A stretch of 64,000 nucleotides of DNA, taken from contig NZ_CP040908.1 of NCBI RefSeq assembly GCF_013488205.1, positions 3,659,501 through 3,723,500 on the forward strand, in the 5' to 3' direction. The notes below the pieces were generated by a model. That model ran no database searches. It saw nothing but the letters and a program-made list of their open reading frames with translations, and was not told the DNA's origin. Positions 25,897-34,395 of this stretch are shown piece by piece. The stretch is from Empedobacter falsenii (lineage in GTDB: Bacteria; Bacteroidota; Bacteroidia; Flavobacteriales; Weeksellaceae). Position numbers and translations under genes: made by a program. Numbering within the stretch: position 1 is the first letter of the stretch; each line of letters opens with the position of its first letter.

Positions 25897-26324
25897 TCTG
25901 CATAAGAATTTTCAGTTTCGTGTAATTTCAAAGCAACCAAATCGATATTCGTTGGTAAAAGAGGCTTGATTTTATCCACAATCCATAAAATCATATTTTC
26001 AGCAGACGGTTGATAATCTGTAAAAACAACATTGTGACCTTCTGCTAATAATTTTTCTCCTAATGTTTTGTGAGGCGAATTTTCGTTCAATAAAATTGCG
26101 TGATCAAAAAGATTAACAATTTCTTTGTTCACAATTTTTTTCAAATCGCCAAAATCCATCACCATTCCAAGTTTCACATCGTTTGTGTCTTCAGAAGGTG
26201 TTCCTTTCACAGTTACAAATAATTTGTACGAATGTCCATGTATATTTTTACACTTTCCGTCATAACCATGCAAAGCATGTGCAGTTTCGAACGTAAAAGC
26301 TTTTGTAAGTCGAATGATTTTCAT
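25872..26324 (-). CDS. queD: 6-carboxytetrahydropterin synthase family protein (QueD)
   Basis: This 150-residue protein shows the zinc-binding histidines FETAHALHG and IHGHSY, the catalytic cysteine in DGKCKNIHGH, VMDFGDLK, LFDHAILL, and the ending LHETENSYAEW. It converts dihydroneopterin triphosphate to 6-carboxytetrahydropterin on the route to preQ0 and queuosine. No queC or queE is nearby. It is divergent from the comF-family gene with a 34-nt gap and coupled to lpxH downstream. Confidence 0.9.
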   Translation of the reverse strand: MKIIRLTKAFTFETAHALHGYDGKCKNIHGHSYKLFVTVKGTPSEDTNDVKLGMVMDFGDLKKIVNKEIVNLFDHAILLNENSPHKTLGEKLLAEGHNVVFTDYQPSAENMILWIVDKIKPLLPTNIDLVALKLHETENSYAEWLAEDNQ

Positions 26325-26350
26325 TAAATTTAGTACTAAACTTTAATTTG

Positions 26351-26358
26351 CAAAGGTA
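26351..26358 (-). promoter_or_regulatory. -7 promoter element (TAnnTTTG) of queD-lpxH
   Basis: TACCTTTG on the minus strand lies 26 nt before the queD ATG. Its first bases touch the start codon of the divergent comF-family gene. No good -33 TTG was seen. Confidence 0.4.
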
Positions 26359-27024
26359 ATGGAAATCAAAACAATCGTAAATTCTTTGGTTGATTTATTT
26401 TTTCCGATGCGTTGTTTGGATTGTCAAGACGTCATTCAACCTTCGCAATTTCTGTGTGTTTCGTGCTCAACAAAACTCGTTTTTACGCATTTTAATTTTG
26501 ATCAAAATAATCGTGCTTATGATAAATTGAGAAATTTTTGCGAGGTCGAAAATGCATTTTCTTTGTTAGAATTTAAACATCATAATACCACACAAGCCAT
26601 TTTACATGAAATGAAATATAGAAACCGCCCAGAAATTGGAATTGATTTAGCACAATTGATTAAGTTTGATTTGAGTGATTATGACGGAATTATTCCGATT
26701 CCGTTGCATCCAAAACGATTGAAAACAAGAGGCTACAATCAAGTAGAAGATTTTGCGCGAACGTTGGCAGAAATCAACCAGATTAATTATTTTTCGGATG
26801 GATTAATCAGAACAAAATACAATTCATCTCAAGTAAATGAAGACAAAAAACATCGATTAGAAAATTTGAAAGATGCGTTTGAAATCAATCCAAATCTTAA
26901 ACCAGGACATTATATTTTGATTGATGATGTGTTAACAACTGGCGCAACAATTGCATCAGCCATTAAAAAGTTTAATCTTTCAGAAAATTTTAAGATAAGT
27001 GTAATTACCATTGCTTGTGCTTAA
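26359..27024 (+). CDS. ComF family protein
   Basis: This 221-residue protein has an N-terminal cysteine-rich segment (FFPMRCLDCQDVIQPSQFLC...C) that probably binds zinc, and a C-terminal type I phosphoribosyltransferase domain with ILIDDVLTTGATIASA, the PRPP-binding loop. Other conserved parts are IIPIPLHPKRLKTRGYNQ. ComF proteins are linked to DNA uptake in competent bacteria, and are widespread beyond them; the reaction is uncertain. It is followed after 27 nt by the Ig-like lipoprotein gene. Confidence 0.9.
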   Translation: MEIKTIVNSLVDLFFPMRCLDCQDVIQPSQFLCVSCSTKLVFTHFNFDQNNRAYDKLRNFCEVENAFSLLEFKHHNTTQAILHEMKYRNRPEIGIDLAQLIKFDLSDYDGIIPIPLHPKRLKTRGYNQVEDFARTLAEINQINYFSDGLIRTKYNSSQVNEDKKHRLENLKDAFEINPNLKPGHYILIDDVLTTGATIASAIKKFNLSENFKISVITIACA

Positions 27025-27051
27025 TAACAAGCTTTTTCTTAACTTGCGCCC

Positions 27052-28809
27052 ATGAATAAGACGACACGTTTTTCGCTTTTGATGTTAACCATTTTGATGG
27101 TTATTTCTTGTGCAAGACAAGGTTCACCAACGGGAGGACCTAAAGATGAAACTCCGCCAGTTTTCCTAAAAGCTGATCCAGATACGTTGGCAACAAATGT
27201 AGATGTCAATTTGCAAGAGGCAATAATCAACTTTGATGAGTACATTCTTCTGAAAGAATACAGCAAAAATGTGGTTGTTTCGCCATCGTTTCAAATTCCA
27301 CCAATTGTGACGCCGCAAGCTTTAGCGAAGAAAAACATTTCGATTAAATTTCAAGAACCATTGTTGCCAAATACGACATATAGTTTCAATTTTGGTGATG
27401 CGATTCAAGATTTTAATGAAAATAATAAGTTGTCAAACTTTCAATATGTTTTTTCGACAGGTAGTTTTATTGATTCGTTGAAGGTGACAGGTCGAGTAAA
27501 TTCGTCTTATGATTTCAAATTGCCAGAGAAGATATTGGTCGGGCTATATAAAATAGATAGTACATACAAAGACAGCATTATTCTGCAAAAGAAACCATAT
27601 TACATTGCTAGAGCCAATGATAAAGGAGAATATCAATTAAATTATTTGGCTTCGGGCAAATATAAATTGATTGCTTTTGAGGATAAGGTAGAAAATGTGA
27701 TGTACGATTATGGGAAAGAGCGCTTGGCTTTTCATAACGAACCAATTGAGTTGAATGCAAATCAACAAATCAACTTGAATTTATTCAATCAAAAACCAGC
27801 TTATCGTAAACCTGAAGCGAGTTTTAAACAAGAAGGTTTAATTGTTTTTAAAACGACTGGCGCAACGGATGATGTTACGATAACACCGGTAGGAAAAGAA
27901 TTTAAAACGGCTTATATTCAGAAGTTTCCAAAACAAGATTCGATTAACTTTTGGTTTAATCCAAAGGTGGATACAATTATAGGAAAAAGCGCTAAATTGA
28001 ATTTCAAGGTTCAACATAAAGATCAAATAGATGAAGTAAGTGCATTATATTCAAAATCGAATACAGAACGAAAATTAGAATTTAAAGCATTAAATGATCA
28101 AAAATTAGCACCAAATAAACCATTTAAAATTCAGGCAAATGCGCCAATAAAATCATTGGATTTATCTAAAATTTATGTGTTTAAAGATACAGTTTCAATT
28201 CCATTCAAAGTTTCCATTGATACAGTGAATGCACAGAACTTGAATTTTGCTTTTGATAAAAATTTAGACGAAAAATTTGAAGTTAATATTTATCCAAATG
28301 CTTTGACAGATGTGTTAGGAGAGAAGAATGATACGCTTGCTTATCCAATAAAAATGGGAACGCGTGGCGATTTTGGACATTTGAAATTAACGCTTCAAAA
28401 TACTCCAAGCAAACCATTTATCCTACAATTTCTAAAAACTGATAAAGACTTTACAGTAATTGAAGAATTATATAATCCAGCAAATAAAAACTATTTCGAA
28501 TTTAATTTTATTGAACCGGGAGAATATTTATTCCGTTTATTGGTTGATGAAAATGAAAATGGAAAATGGGATACAGGCGATTACTTATCAGGTAAACAAC
28601 CAGAACCAATTTATTTGTATCCAGAGCCAATCAAAATTAGAGCGATGTGGGATGCGACTGAAACATGGGTTTTAGGTGAGGCAAATCAACCCGTTTCTTT
28701 ACCAAATGACGATAAAGATTCGGACAAAAATAGAATACGTCGAGGAGAATTGAAAGAAGGCGAGGAGCGCCAAAATCCACGAACAACAAATAAGAAATCA
28801 GAGGAATAG
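27052..28809 (+). CDS. Ig-like domain lipoprotein
   Basis: This 585-residue protein begins with a lipoprotein signal ending MVISCARQGSPTGGPKDE; the lipidated cysteine is near residue 20. A bacterial Ig-like domain follows at about 35-140 (TPPVFLKADPDTLATNVDV, NTTYSFNFGDAIQDFNENN). The middle and end are beta-rich, and a late GEYLFRLLVDENENGKWDTG has a calcium-binding-like Asp/Asn motif. The charged C-terminal tail (DDKDSDKNRIRRGELKEGEE) is low complexity. Homologues are common in Bacteroidota as uncharacterised envelope lipoproteins. The stop codon lies inside the stem of the terminator at 28795-28829. Confidence 0.82.
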   Translation: MNKTTRFSLLMLTILMVISCARQGSPTGGPKDETPPVFLKADPDTLATNVDVNLQEAIINFDEYILLKEYSKNVVVSPSFQIPPIVTPQALAKKNISIKFQEPLLPNTTYSFNFGDAIQDFNENNKLSNFQYVFSTGSFIDSLKVTGRVNSSYDFKLPEKILVGLYKIDSTYKDSIILQKKPYYIARANDKGEYQLNYLASGKYKLIAFEDKVENVMYDYGKERLAFHNEPIELNANQQINLNLFNQKPAYRKPEASFKQEGLIVFKTTGATDDVTITPVGKEFKTAYIQKFPKQDSINFWFNPKVDTIIGKSAKLNFKVQHKDQIDEVSALYSKSNTERKLEFKALNDQKLAPNKPFKIQANAPIKSLDLSKIYVFKDTVSIPFKVSIDTVNAQNLNFAFDKNLDEKFEVNIYPNALTDVLGEKNDTLAYPIKMGTRGDFGHLKLTLQNTPSKPFILQFLKTDKDFTVIEELYNPANKNYFEFNFIEPGEYLFRLLVDENENGKWDTGDYLSGKQPEPIYLYPEPIKIRAMWDATETWVLGEANQPVSLPNDDKDSDKNRIRRGELKEGEERQNPRTTNKKSEE

Positions 28810-28829
28810 TTCTCTGATTTTTTTTTGAT
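28795..28829 (+). terminator. bidirectional intrinsic terminator overlapping the stop codon
   Basis: AAATCAGAG and CTCTGATTT pair around an 8-nt loop and are followed by a long T-run. The plus-strand stop codon (28807-28809) lies in the loop. The convergent DUF2752 gene ends at 28831, so the element probably serves both genes. Confidence 0.8.
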
Positions 28830-28830
28830 T

Positions 28831-29241
28831 CTAACTCTCTGGAGCCAAATATATAAAAGGTGAAAGAGGAATGTTTCTCAAAATAGAATAAATCAAAAGG
28901 AAGATTAAGAAATTTCGCGCAAAACTTGCAGGGAGATGTAATTTGCCTGACATTGGTTTGCCTAAAAAAATATTTCCAACAATAGCATAATACAATTGTA
29001 CACAAATGTAAAGTGCAAAAGGCAAAATAAGATTGTAGCGTAACGATTGTAAAAAATGCCCGTGAACAAGCAAGGAAAGAGCACGTTGACCACCACAGCC
29101 AGGACACCATAAACCTATTATTTCATGAAACATACATTTGATAGAAAACGGATTTTGGTTGCTGTAATAACTATAAAAATAGACAATTACCAAAATGGGT
29201 AAAAGCGTTGCTAGTCCATAAACCAAAATCCGTTTTATCAT
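28831..29241 (-). CDS. DUF2752 domain membrane protein
   Basis: This 136-residue protein has three membrane helices. The conserved cysteine motif of DUF2752, GLWCPGCGGQRAL, lies near residues 44-56. The family is widespread and of unknown function. It lies 4 nt downstream of a CD225-like membrane protein gene, the usual partner in Bacteroidota, so the two are probably one operon. A 157-residue frame at 28637-29110 on the same strand is a shadow. Confidence 0.85.
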   Translation of the reverse strand: MIKRILVYGLATLLPILVIVYFYSYYSNQNPFSIKCMFHEIIGLWCPGCGGQRALSLLVHGHFLQSLRYNLILPFALYICVQLYYAIVGNIFLGKPMSGKLHLPASFARNFLIFLLIYSILRNIPLSPFIYLAPES

Positions 29242-29245
29242 ATGA

Positions 29246-29623
29246 TTAATTTCCGTTAGAGCTTTCTAAAATACTTTTATATTGCTCCATATAGGCATCC
29301 ATACCTCCTGTAATTAACATCACAACATTGATAATAACACCAATTACGCCTAAACCAATTGCAACATAAGCTAATAATTTAGAATTCTTAGCTGCTTGTT
29401 CAGCACCTGTATAATCGCCAATATTGTGTTTTGTATTCACTTGATTTGCAAAAACAATTGCAATAATACCCACAATAGTACCGATGCAACAAGGAGAACA
29501 AAGCCCTAAAACAGTACTAATGATTGCTAAAACAAGGTTGTTTTCTTGTTTTGGTTTAATTTCTTCAAAAGAAGATTGTTGAGGTTGATTAAAATCTTGA
29601 GTAGATTGGTTAGAATAATCCAT
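29246..29623 (-). CDS. CD225/dispanin-like membrane protein
   Basis: From the ATG at 29623 the protein has 125 residues. The longer frame from 29674 adds an aromatic-rich stretch that does not fit the family. After a polar Gln-rich N-terminus there are two membrane helices: NLVLAIISTVLGLCSPCCIG, with a cysteine pair typical of CD225/dispanin proteins, and a second near residues 85-107. Between them, a segment with FANQVNTKHNIGDYTGAEQA ends in AKNSKLL. Function is unknown in bacteria. It forms an operon with the DUF2752 gene. Confidence 0.75.
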   Translation of the reverse strand: MDYSNQSTQDFNQPQQSSFEEIKPKQENNLVLAIISTVLGLCSPCCIGTIVGIIAIVFANQVNTKHNIGDYTGAEQAAKNSKLLAYVAIGLGVIGVIINVVMLITGGMDAYMEQYKSILESSNGN

Positions 29624-29678
29624 AATAATGTTTTTTTGTTTGAAATAAAAGTAAAAAAAAATACTGTTAATCAAAAAA

Positions 29679-30335
29679 TTATATTTCCCAAGAAATATTT
29701 TCTTTGATAGGTGTATTTATATTTCCACTATATATAGCGTTTTCTATTTTTAATGATTTACTTACAACGGTATTACTTCCTACTATACAGCCATTTGCAA
29801 TAGATAAACCTTTCAAAATTTGTACTTTATTACATATCCAAACGTTATCACCAACGTTTACTGCTTTATTAGGATTAATAAGTGACTTATCTTGATTATA
29901 AATTTTATGAAAATCTGTATCCATAATAAGAATATCCCATGATAATAAACAGTTATTGCCAAAACTAATGTTATTGTAACATACAATAGAAGATTCAGCA
30001 GTTATGTTAAAATTTTGACCAAATGTTAAACTACCACTTTTGCTCACTGAAATTTTAGAGCCGTGACCAATATTTGATCGACCAATAAAATTTATTATTC
30101 CCTTGTTTTCCCATATACCTTTTGATAATTTTCGATCAAAAATCAAAACATCTCCAAAACCAAGTTTTATTAATCCAAAAGGAGAATCAATTGGAATATT
30201 CACTTTACCATGTAAAGATTTTAGTCTAAAATTAGAGCTAATTATTACAGGGAATTTAATTGCTTGACTAAATTTAAAATAGACAAAATTGAAAATAATA
30301 GTTTTGATAAAACTAATTTTAAAAATATTCTTCAT
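29679..30335 (-). CDS. left-handed beta-helix acyltransferase
   Basis: This 218-residue protein has hexapeptide repeats from about residue 85 to 200 (IGHGSKISVSKSGSLTFG, NITAESSIVCYNNISFGNN, VNVGDNVWICNKVQILKGLS, IANGCIVGSNTVVSKSL). These form a left-handed beta-helix as in O-acetyltransferases. MDTDFHKI near the centre carries the likely catalytic histidine. Such enzymes acetylate sugars in surface glycans, yet this gene stands 6 kb from locus 1 and next to radA (3 nt). Its AT content is higher than that of radA, which hints at a separate history. Acceptor unknown. Confidence 0.8.
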   Translation of the reverse strand: MKNIFKISFIKTIIFNFVYFKFSQAIKFPVIISSNFRLKSLHGKVNIPIDSPFGLIKLGFGDVLIFDRKLSKGIWENKGIINFIGRSNIGHGSKISVSKSGSLTFGQNFNITAESSIVCYNNISFGNNCLLSWDILIMDTDFHKIYNQDKSLINPNKAVNVGDNVWICNKVQILKGLSIANGCIVGSNTVVSKSLKIENAIYSGNINTPIKENISWEI

Positions 30336-30338
30336 AAG

Positions 30339-31703
30339 TTATTGAAATAACATGCGATATAAATCTTCAACTTTAGAAATTCTAACGATTCGAATTCCAA
30401 AATCTGTATCTTTTATTTTATTGTATTTTGAAACAAAAATTGCATCAAAACCTAATTTTTCGGCTTCGGTAATGCGTTGTTCAACACGATTTACAGCTCT
30501 TATTTCTCCACTCAAACCAACTTCTCCTGCAAAACAACAATTATCTGGAACAGCAGAATCTTCGCTCGATGAAAGAATTGCCACAATAACAGCCAAATCA
30601 ATTGCAGGATCATCCACTCGAATTCCGCCTGTAATATTCAAGAAAACATCTTTCATATTCAGTCTGAACCCAGCACGTTTTTCTAAAACTGCCAACAACA
30701 TATTCAATCGTTTGGCATCAAAACCAGTCGCCGTACGTTGCGGAGTTCCATAAACCGCCGTAGAAACCAAAGCTTGAATTTCAATTAACATCGGGCGAAC
30801 ACCTTCCAAAGTTGCTGCAATTGCATTTCCGCTCAATAATTCATCTTTCTTTGTAATTAATACTTCAGATGGATTTGTCACTTCGCGCAAACCAGCACCT
30901 TGCATTTCGTAAATTCCAATTTCTGCAGTTGAGCCAAAACGGTTTTTATTTGCACGTAAAATTCGGTAAATATGGTTGCGATCACCTTCAAATTGTAACA
31001 CAACATCTACCATATGCTCCAAAATTTTTGGACCAGCAATTACACCTTCTTTTGTAATATGACCAATTAAAATAATCGGTGTGTTAGTTTCTTTTGCGTA
31101 TTGAATTAGCTCAAAAGTTGTTTCTCGAATTTGAGAAATACTTCCTGGAGACGATTCTACATAAGTTGTTTGAAGTGTTTGAACAGAATCGACAACAATC
31201 AGTTGAGGTTGAATTTCTTTGGCGTGAGCAAATATTTTTTGCGTATTGGTTTCAGGTAAAATAAAACATTGATCCGATTCAATTCCAATTCGTTCAGCAC
31301 GAAGTTTTACTTGTGAAACAGATTCTTCTCCAGATACATATAAGATTTTAATCGTATCTAACTTTAAGGCTACTTGCAACATTAATGTGGATTTTCCAAC
31401 CCCAGGTTCTCCACCAACCAAAATCACTGATCCAGGAACAATTCCACCACCTAAAACTCGGTCTAATTCTTGGTTTTTTGTCGAAATTCTTATTTCTCCT
31501 AATGGATTTATTTCTCGGATATTCAGTGCAAAAGTTTTCTCTTTTTTATCCGATTTATCTTTCCACGATTTTTTTTCGTCGCCTTTGTCCACAATTTCTT
31601 CAACAATGGTATTCCATTCGCCACAACTTTTGCATTGTCCCATCCATTGCGAGGTTTGCGTGCCACAGTTTTGGCAGAAATATGTAGTTTTTGTTTTAGC
31701 CAT
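30339..31703 (-). CDS. radA: DNA repair protein RadA
   Basis: This protein of about 454 residues processes branched recombination intermediates. It starts MAKTKTTYFCQNCGTQTSQW with a four-cysteine zinc finger (CQNCG ... CKSCG), followed by the Walker A loop GGEPGVGKST, a RecA-like ATPase core, the RadA-specific RANKNRFG motif and a C-terminal Lon-protease-like domain (DPAIDLAVIVAILSS). An upstream ATG at 31721 is in frame, but a -7 element at 31709-31716 lies between the two, so the start at 31703 is better. The promoter then leaves almost no leader. Confidence 0.95.
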   Translation of the reverse strand: MAKTKTTYFCQNCGTQTSQWMGQCKSCGEWNTIVEEIVDKGDEKKSWKDKSDKKEKTFALNIREINPLGEIRISTKNQELDRVLGGGIVPGSVILVGGEPGVGKSTLMLQVALKLDTIKILYVSGEESVSQVKLRAERIGIESDQCFILPETNTQKIFAHAKEIQPQLIVVDSVQTLQTTYVESSPGSISQIRETTFELIQYAKETNTPIILIGHITKEGVIAGPKILEHMVDVVLQFEGDRNHIYRILRANKNRFGSTAEIGIYEMQGAGLREVTNPSEVLITKKDELLSGNAIAATLEGVRPMLIEIQALVSTAVYGTPQRTATGFDAKRLNMLLAVLEKRAGFRLNMKDVFLNITGGIRVDDPAIDLAVIVAILSSSEDSAVPDNCCFAGEVGLSGEIRAVNRVEQRITEAEKLGFDAIFVSKYNKIKDTDFGIRIVRISKVEDLYRMLFQ

Positions 31704-31708
31704 AGTTT

Positions 31709-31716
31709 CAAATTTA
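31709..31716 (-). promoter_or_regulatory. -7 promoter element (TAnnTTTG) of radA, near-leaderless
   Basis: TAAATTTG on the minus strand ends 5 nt before the radA ATG, so transcription would begin at or next to the start codon. It also decides the start between 31703 and 31721. Confidence 0.5.
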
Positions 31717-31895
31717 GACAAAAATAATCTTTTATCGCGACAAGATATGGAGTTATAAGTGTGAAAAATTTTAATACAACAACTAAAAAACGTTAACGAT
31801 AATTTACTTTTTTAACAAATTATCAACTTTAGATAAAGTTGAGTTAAATATTGATTTTCAATTGTTTTCTCGATTATTTTTAATCATATTTTAAA

Positions 31896-32693
31896 ATGCC
31901 AATGAAAAGAACTTTACTTCTTAGCTTTTTTTATATTTTTTGTATTTCTGCCTATGCTCAAAGTACTTTAATTACAGGAAAAATTATTGTGGATGATGCA
32001 GATGAAGTTATTGATTTGGAAGGAACTTTGATTGAAAACTTAACGACAAAAGCCAAAACAAAAGCGAATAATGTTGGCTTATTTTCGATAAATGTGAATT
32101 TGAATGATGAATTGTTAATCAAACATACGGGAATTGAAGAAAGAAGATTAAAAGTTTCTGAAAGCACGATTACGAAAGGTTTTGTGATGATTCACGTAAA
32201 TATTGAAGTAATTGAATTGAAGGAAGCGAATATCTCGAAATTGGATAAAAATTCGCTCAAAAATTTGGGAAAAGAAAAATCATTTCAAGAAAAATTGAAT
32301 GATGAAGCAGGTTTTACTTCTCTAGAATTTAAAGCGGAACTGAATCTTAAACATGATGAGGAAAGAGTGAATAGAACGATTAAACAAGTTGGTGGAGTTA
32401 ATTTGCTTGGGTTGTTAAATGTGTTTAAAAGTCCAAAAAAGCGAATGAAAAATCCTGTTCCGATAAAAGTTGTGAAAGAAGATCAATTGTCGGCGTTACA
32501 TAAATTTTTTACGACCTATTATTTTGTGAATGATTTGAAAATTCCTGAAGGAAAAATAAACGAGTTTTTGGATTATTGTTATTCAAATTTTGATTTTCCC
32601 AAATTGTTGCGAGATAATAATTTTGATGAAATTCTTTTTATAATTGAGGAACAAGCACCAATTTATTTAGCAAAAATGAAGAAAAATGAGTAG
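31896..32693 (+). CDS. secreted carboxypeptidase-regulatory-like domain protein, paralogue 1
   Basis: This 265-residue protein has a signal peptide (LLLSFFYIFCISAYAQ). Next comes a CarboxypepD_reg-like beta domain at about 22-105: TLITGKIIVDDADEVIDLEG, AKTKANNVGLFSINVNLNDE and FVMIHVNIEVIELKEANIS. The C-terminal 150 residues are helical and end with ILFIIEEQAPIYLAKMKKNE. The domain order is shared with the next two genes, and this is the most diverged of the three (it has KNSLKNLGKEKS where they have KNFKNNIKL). Function is unknown; the N-terminal domain is like the one before TonB-dependent receptor plugs, but no receptor follows. It overlaps paralogue 2 by 8 nt. Confidence 0.75.
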   Translation: MPMKRTLLLSFFYIFCISAYAQSTLITGKIIVDDADEVIDLEGTLIENLTTKAKTKANNVGLFSINVNLNDELLIKHTGIEERRLKVSESTITKGFVMIHVNIEVIELKEANISKLDKNSLKNLGKEKSFQEKLNDEAGFTSLEFKAELNLKHDEERVNRTIKQVGGVNLLGLLNVFKSPKKRMKNPVPIKVVKEDQLSALHKFFTTYYFVNDLKIPEGKINEFLDYCYSNFDFPKLLRDNNFDEILFIIEEQAPIYLAKMKKNE

Positions 32694-33468
32694 AATAAAA
32701 TACATTATATTATTGAATTTGTTGAGCGTTTTTACATTTGCGCAGACGACTTTGATTACCGGAAAAGTGGTGATTGATGATGGAATTGCTGGGCAAGATG
32801 TGGTGGACAATATTTTGGTGACAAATGAATCGACGAATGCGAAAGCGTTTACAAATGCGAGTGGAATGTTTTCGATTAAGGCGTCTGTTGGAGATGAATT
32901 GATTTTTACGCACGATTTTTATATCGAACGAAAAATCAAAATTACATCGGATATTTTAGCAAAAGGAATGCTGACGATTCACTTGAATATTGAAACAATT
33001 GAACTTGCTGAAGCGAGAATTAATACGTTAGACAAAAACTTTAAGAACAATATCAAGCTCAAATATGACCAAGTTGATGAAATGTACAAACAGTTGAATT
33101 TGGGAATTGATCCTAATTTGCGTTTCAGAAAAATTGATCCTAATGCTACATCAAATATTGGAAGTTTTGGATTATTGAATCCTGCGGCATGGATTACTGC
33201 AATTTCAGGTCAACGGAAGCGAGAAAAAAGACAGTACGAATATTTCAAAAAAGAAGATAGAATAAAAGATTTGGAGAATTATTTTACCCCAAATTATTTC
33301 ATTGAAACGTTGAATATTCCAGAAAATAAAGTCAGTGAATATGTAAAGTATTGTTATATTAATTTTGAATTAGACAAATTGGTCACAGCAAATAATTACG
33401 ACAAAATAACTCAGATTCTAGAGGAACAAGCACCGATTTATTTGTCAAAAATCCAAAAGAATGAATAA
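32686..33468 (+). CDS. secreted carboxypeptidase-regulatory-like domain protein, paralogue 2
   Basis: This 260-residue protein has a signal peptide ending TFAQ and then TLITGKVVIDDGIAGQDVVD and NASGMFSIKASVGDEL, the regulatory-like beta domain. The C-terminal helical part ends ILEEQAPIYLSKIQKNE. It is closely related to paralogue 3, including a stretch of about 75 bp near 32919-33000 that is nearly identical in DNA to 33699-33780. It overlaps both neighbours by 8 nt, so the three genes are one transcription unit. Role unknown; export to the periplasm or surface is inferred. Confidence 0.75.
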   Translation: MSRIKYIILLNLLSVFTFAQTTLITGKVVIDDGIAGQDVVDNILVTNESTNAKAFTNASGMFSIKASVGDELIFTHDFYIERKIKITSDILAKGMLTIHLNIETIELAEARINTLDKNFKNNIKLKYDQVDEMYKQLNLGIDPNLRFRKIDPNATSNIGSFGLLNPAAWITAISGQRKREKRQYEYFKKEDRIKDLENYFTPNYFIETLNIPENKVSEYVKYCYINFELDKLVTANNYDKITQILEEQAPIYLSKIQKNE

Positions 33469-34237
33469 AATTTTATACGTTATAATTTTTGGTTTGATAA
33501 GCACTTTTTCTTTTGCGCAAAAAACTTTGATTACTGGAAAAGTGGTCATTGATGATGGCGTTGTTGGGCAAGATGCTGTGGATCATATTTTAATTTTGAA
33601 TGAAATGACTAATGCCAGAGTTTTGACAAACGAAAATGGAATGTTTTCGATCAAAGCATCAGTTGGAGATGAATTGGTGATTACACATGATTTTTATATC
33701 GACCGAAAAATCAAAATTACATCGGATATTTTAGCAAAAGGAATGCTGATGATTCACTTGAATATTGAAACGATTGAACTAGCTGAAGCGCGAATTAATA
33801 CATTAGACAAAAATTTTAAGAATAACATCAAGTTAGAACACGGAAAAGTAGATGAATTGTATGATAATTTGAATTTGGGTTTTGATCCAAATTTGCGCTT
33901 CCGAAAGATAAATCCTAACATGACTTCTACAATTAATAATAACGGGTTGTTGGATCCTTCTTTGTGGATAGCATCTATTTCTGGGCAAAAGAAAAAAGAT
34001 AAAAAACAAAACGAGTATTTCAAAAAGGTAGATAAAATCAAAGATTTAGAGAATTATTTCACTTCAAATTATTTCATCGAAAGTTTAAATATTCCAGAAA
34101 ATAAAGTCACCGATTATGTGCGATATTGTTATGCGAATTTTGAATTGGAGAAACTCGTAAAAGAAAACAAATACGATAAAATCACAGAAATTTTAGAGGA
34201 ACAAGCACCTAAATATTTGGAAATGATAAAGAAATAA
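33461..34237 (+). CDS. secreted carboxypeptidase-regulatory-like domain protein, paralogue 3
   Basis: This 258-residue protein has a signal peptide ending TFSFAQ, then TLITGKVVIDDGVVGQDAVD and NENGMFSIKASVGDEL. The second half contains NLGFDPNLRFRKINPN and SGQKKKDKKQNEYFKK and ends ILEEQAPKYLEMIKK. It is the closest relative of paralogue 2, suggesting the newest duplication. It is followed after 29 nt by a possible 42-residue membrane peptide gene. Function unknown. Confidence 0.75.
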   Translation: MNKILYVIIFGLISTFSFAQKTLITGKVVIDDGVVGQDAVDHILILNEMTNARVLTNENGMFSIKASVGDELVITHDFYIDRKIKITSDILAKGMLMIHLNIETIELAEARINTLDKNFKNNIKLEHGKVDELYDNLNLGFDPNLRFRKINPNMTSTINNNGLLDPSLWIASISGQKKKDKKQNEYFKKVDKIKDLENYFTSNYFIESLNIPENKVTDYVRYCYANFELEKLVKENKYDKITEILEEQAPKYLEMIKK

Positions 34238-34266
34238 AATGTATATTTAATAAAAACTTATTCGCT

Positions 34267-34395
34267 ATGGAATTACTTTTTGTACTGTTAGTCAATCTTA
34301 TTTTCTTTATAATTATGAAAATATTTTATAAAATAAATCCTTGGGAAATCAATAAAATGGTAAAACTTTGGAATCGTAGCTTTGGAGGTATGTAA
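34267..34395 (+). CDS. possible 42-residue membrane peptide
   Basis: An ATG at 34267 opens a 42-codon frame with one hydrophobic helix (MELLFVLLVNLIFFIIMKI) followed by a basic, aromatic tail (KINPWEINKMVKLWNRSFGG). It starts 29 nt after the triplicated genes on the same strand and ends exactly where the convergent YbhN-like gene ends. The amphipathic composition and operon position make translation plausible, but there is no homologue evidence. Confidence 0.35.
   Translation: MELLFVLLVNLIFFIIMKIFYKINPWEINKMVKLWNRSFGGM

Noticed and set aside
28637-29110. 157-residue minus-strand frame
   Set aside because: It covers the end of the Ig-like lipoprotein gene and most of the DUF2752 gene, with low-complexity translation and no domain; both real genes have clear motifs.
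30339-31721. Longer RadA start at 31721
   Set aside because: It would place the -7 promoter element inside the coding sequence and add residues before the conserved MAKTKTTYFC start.
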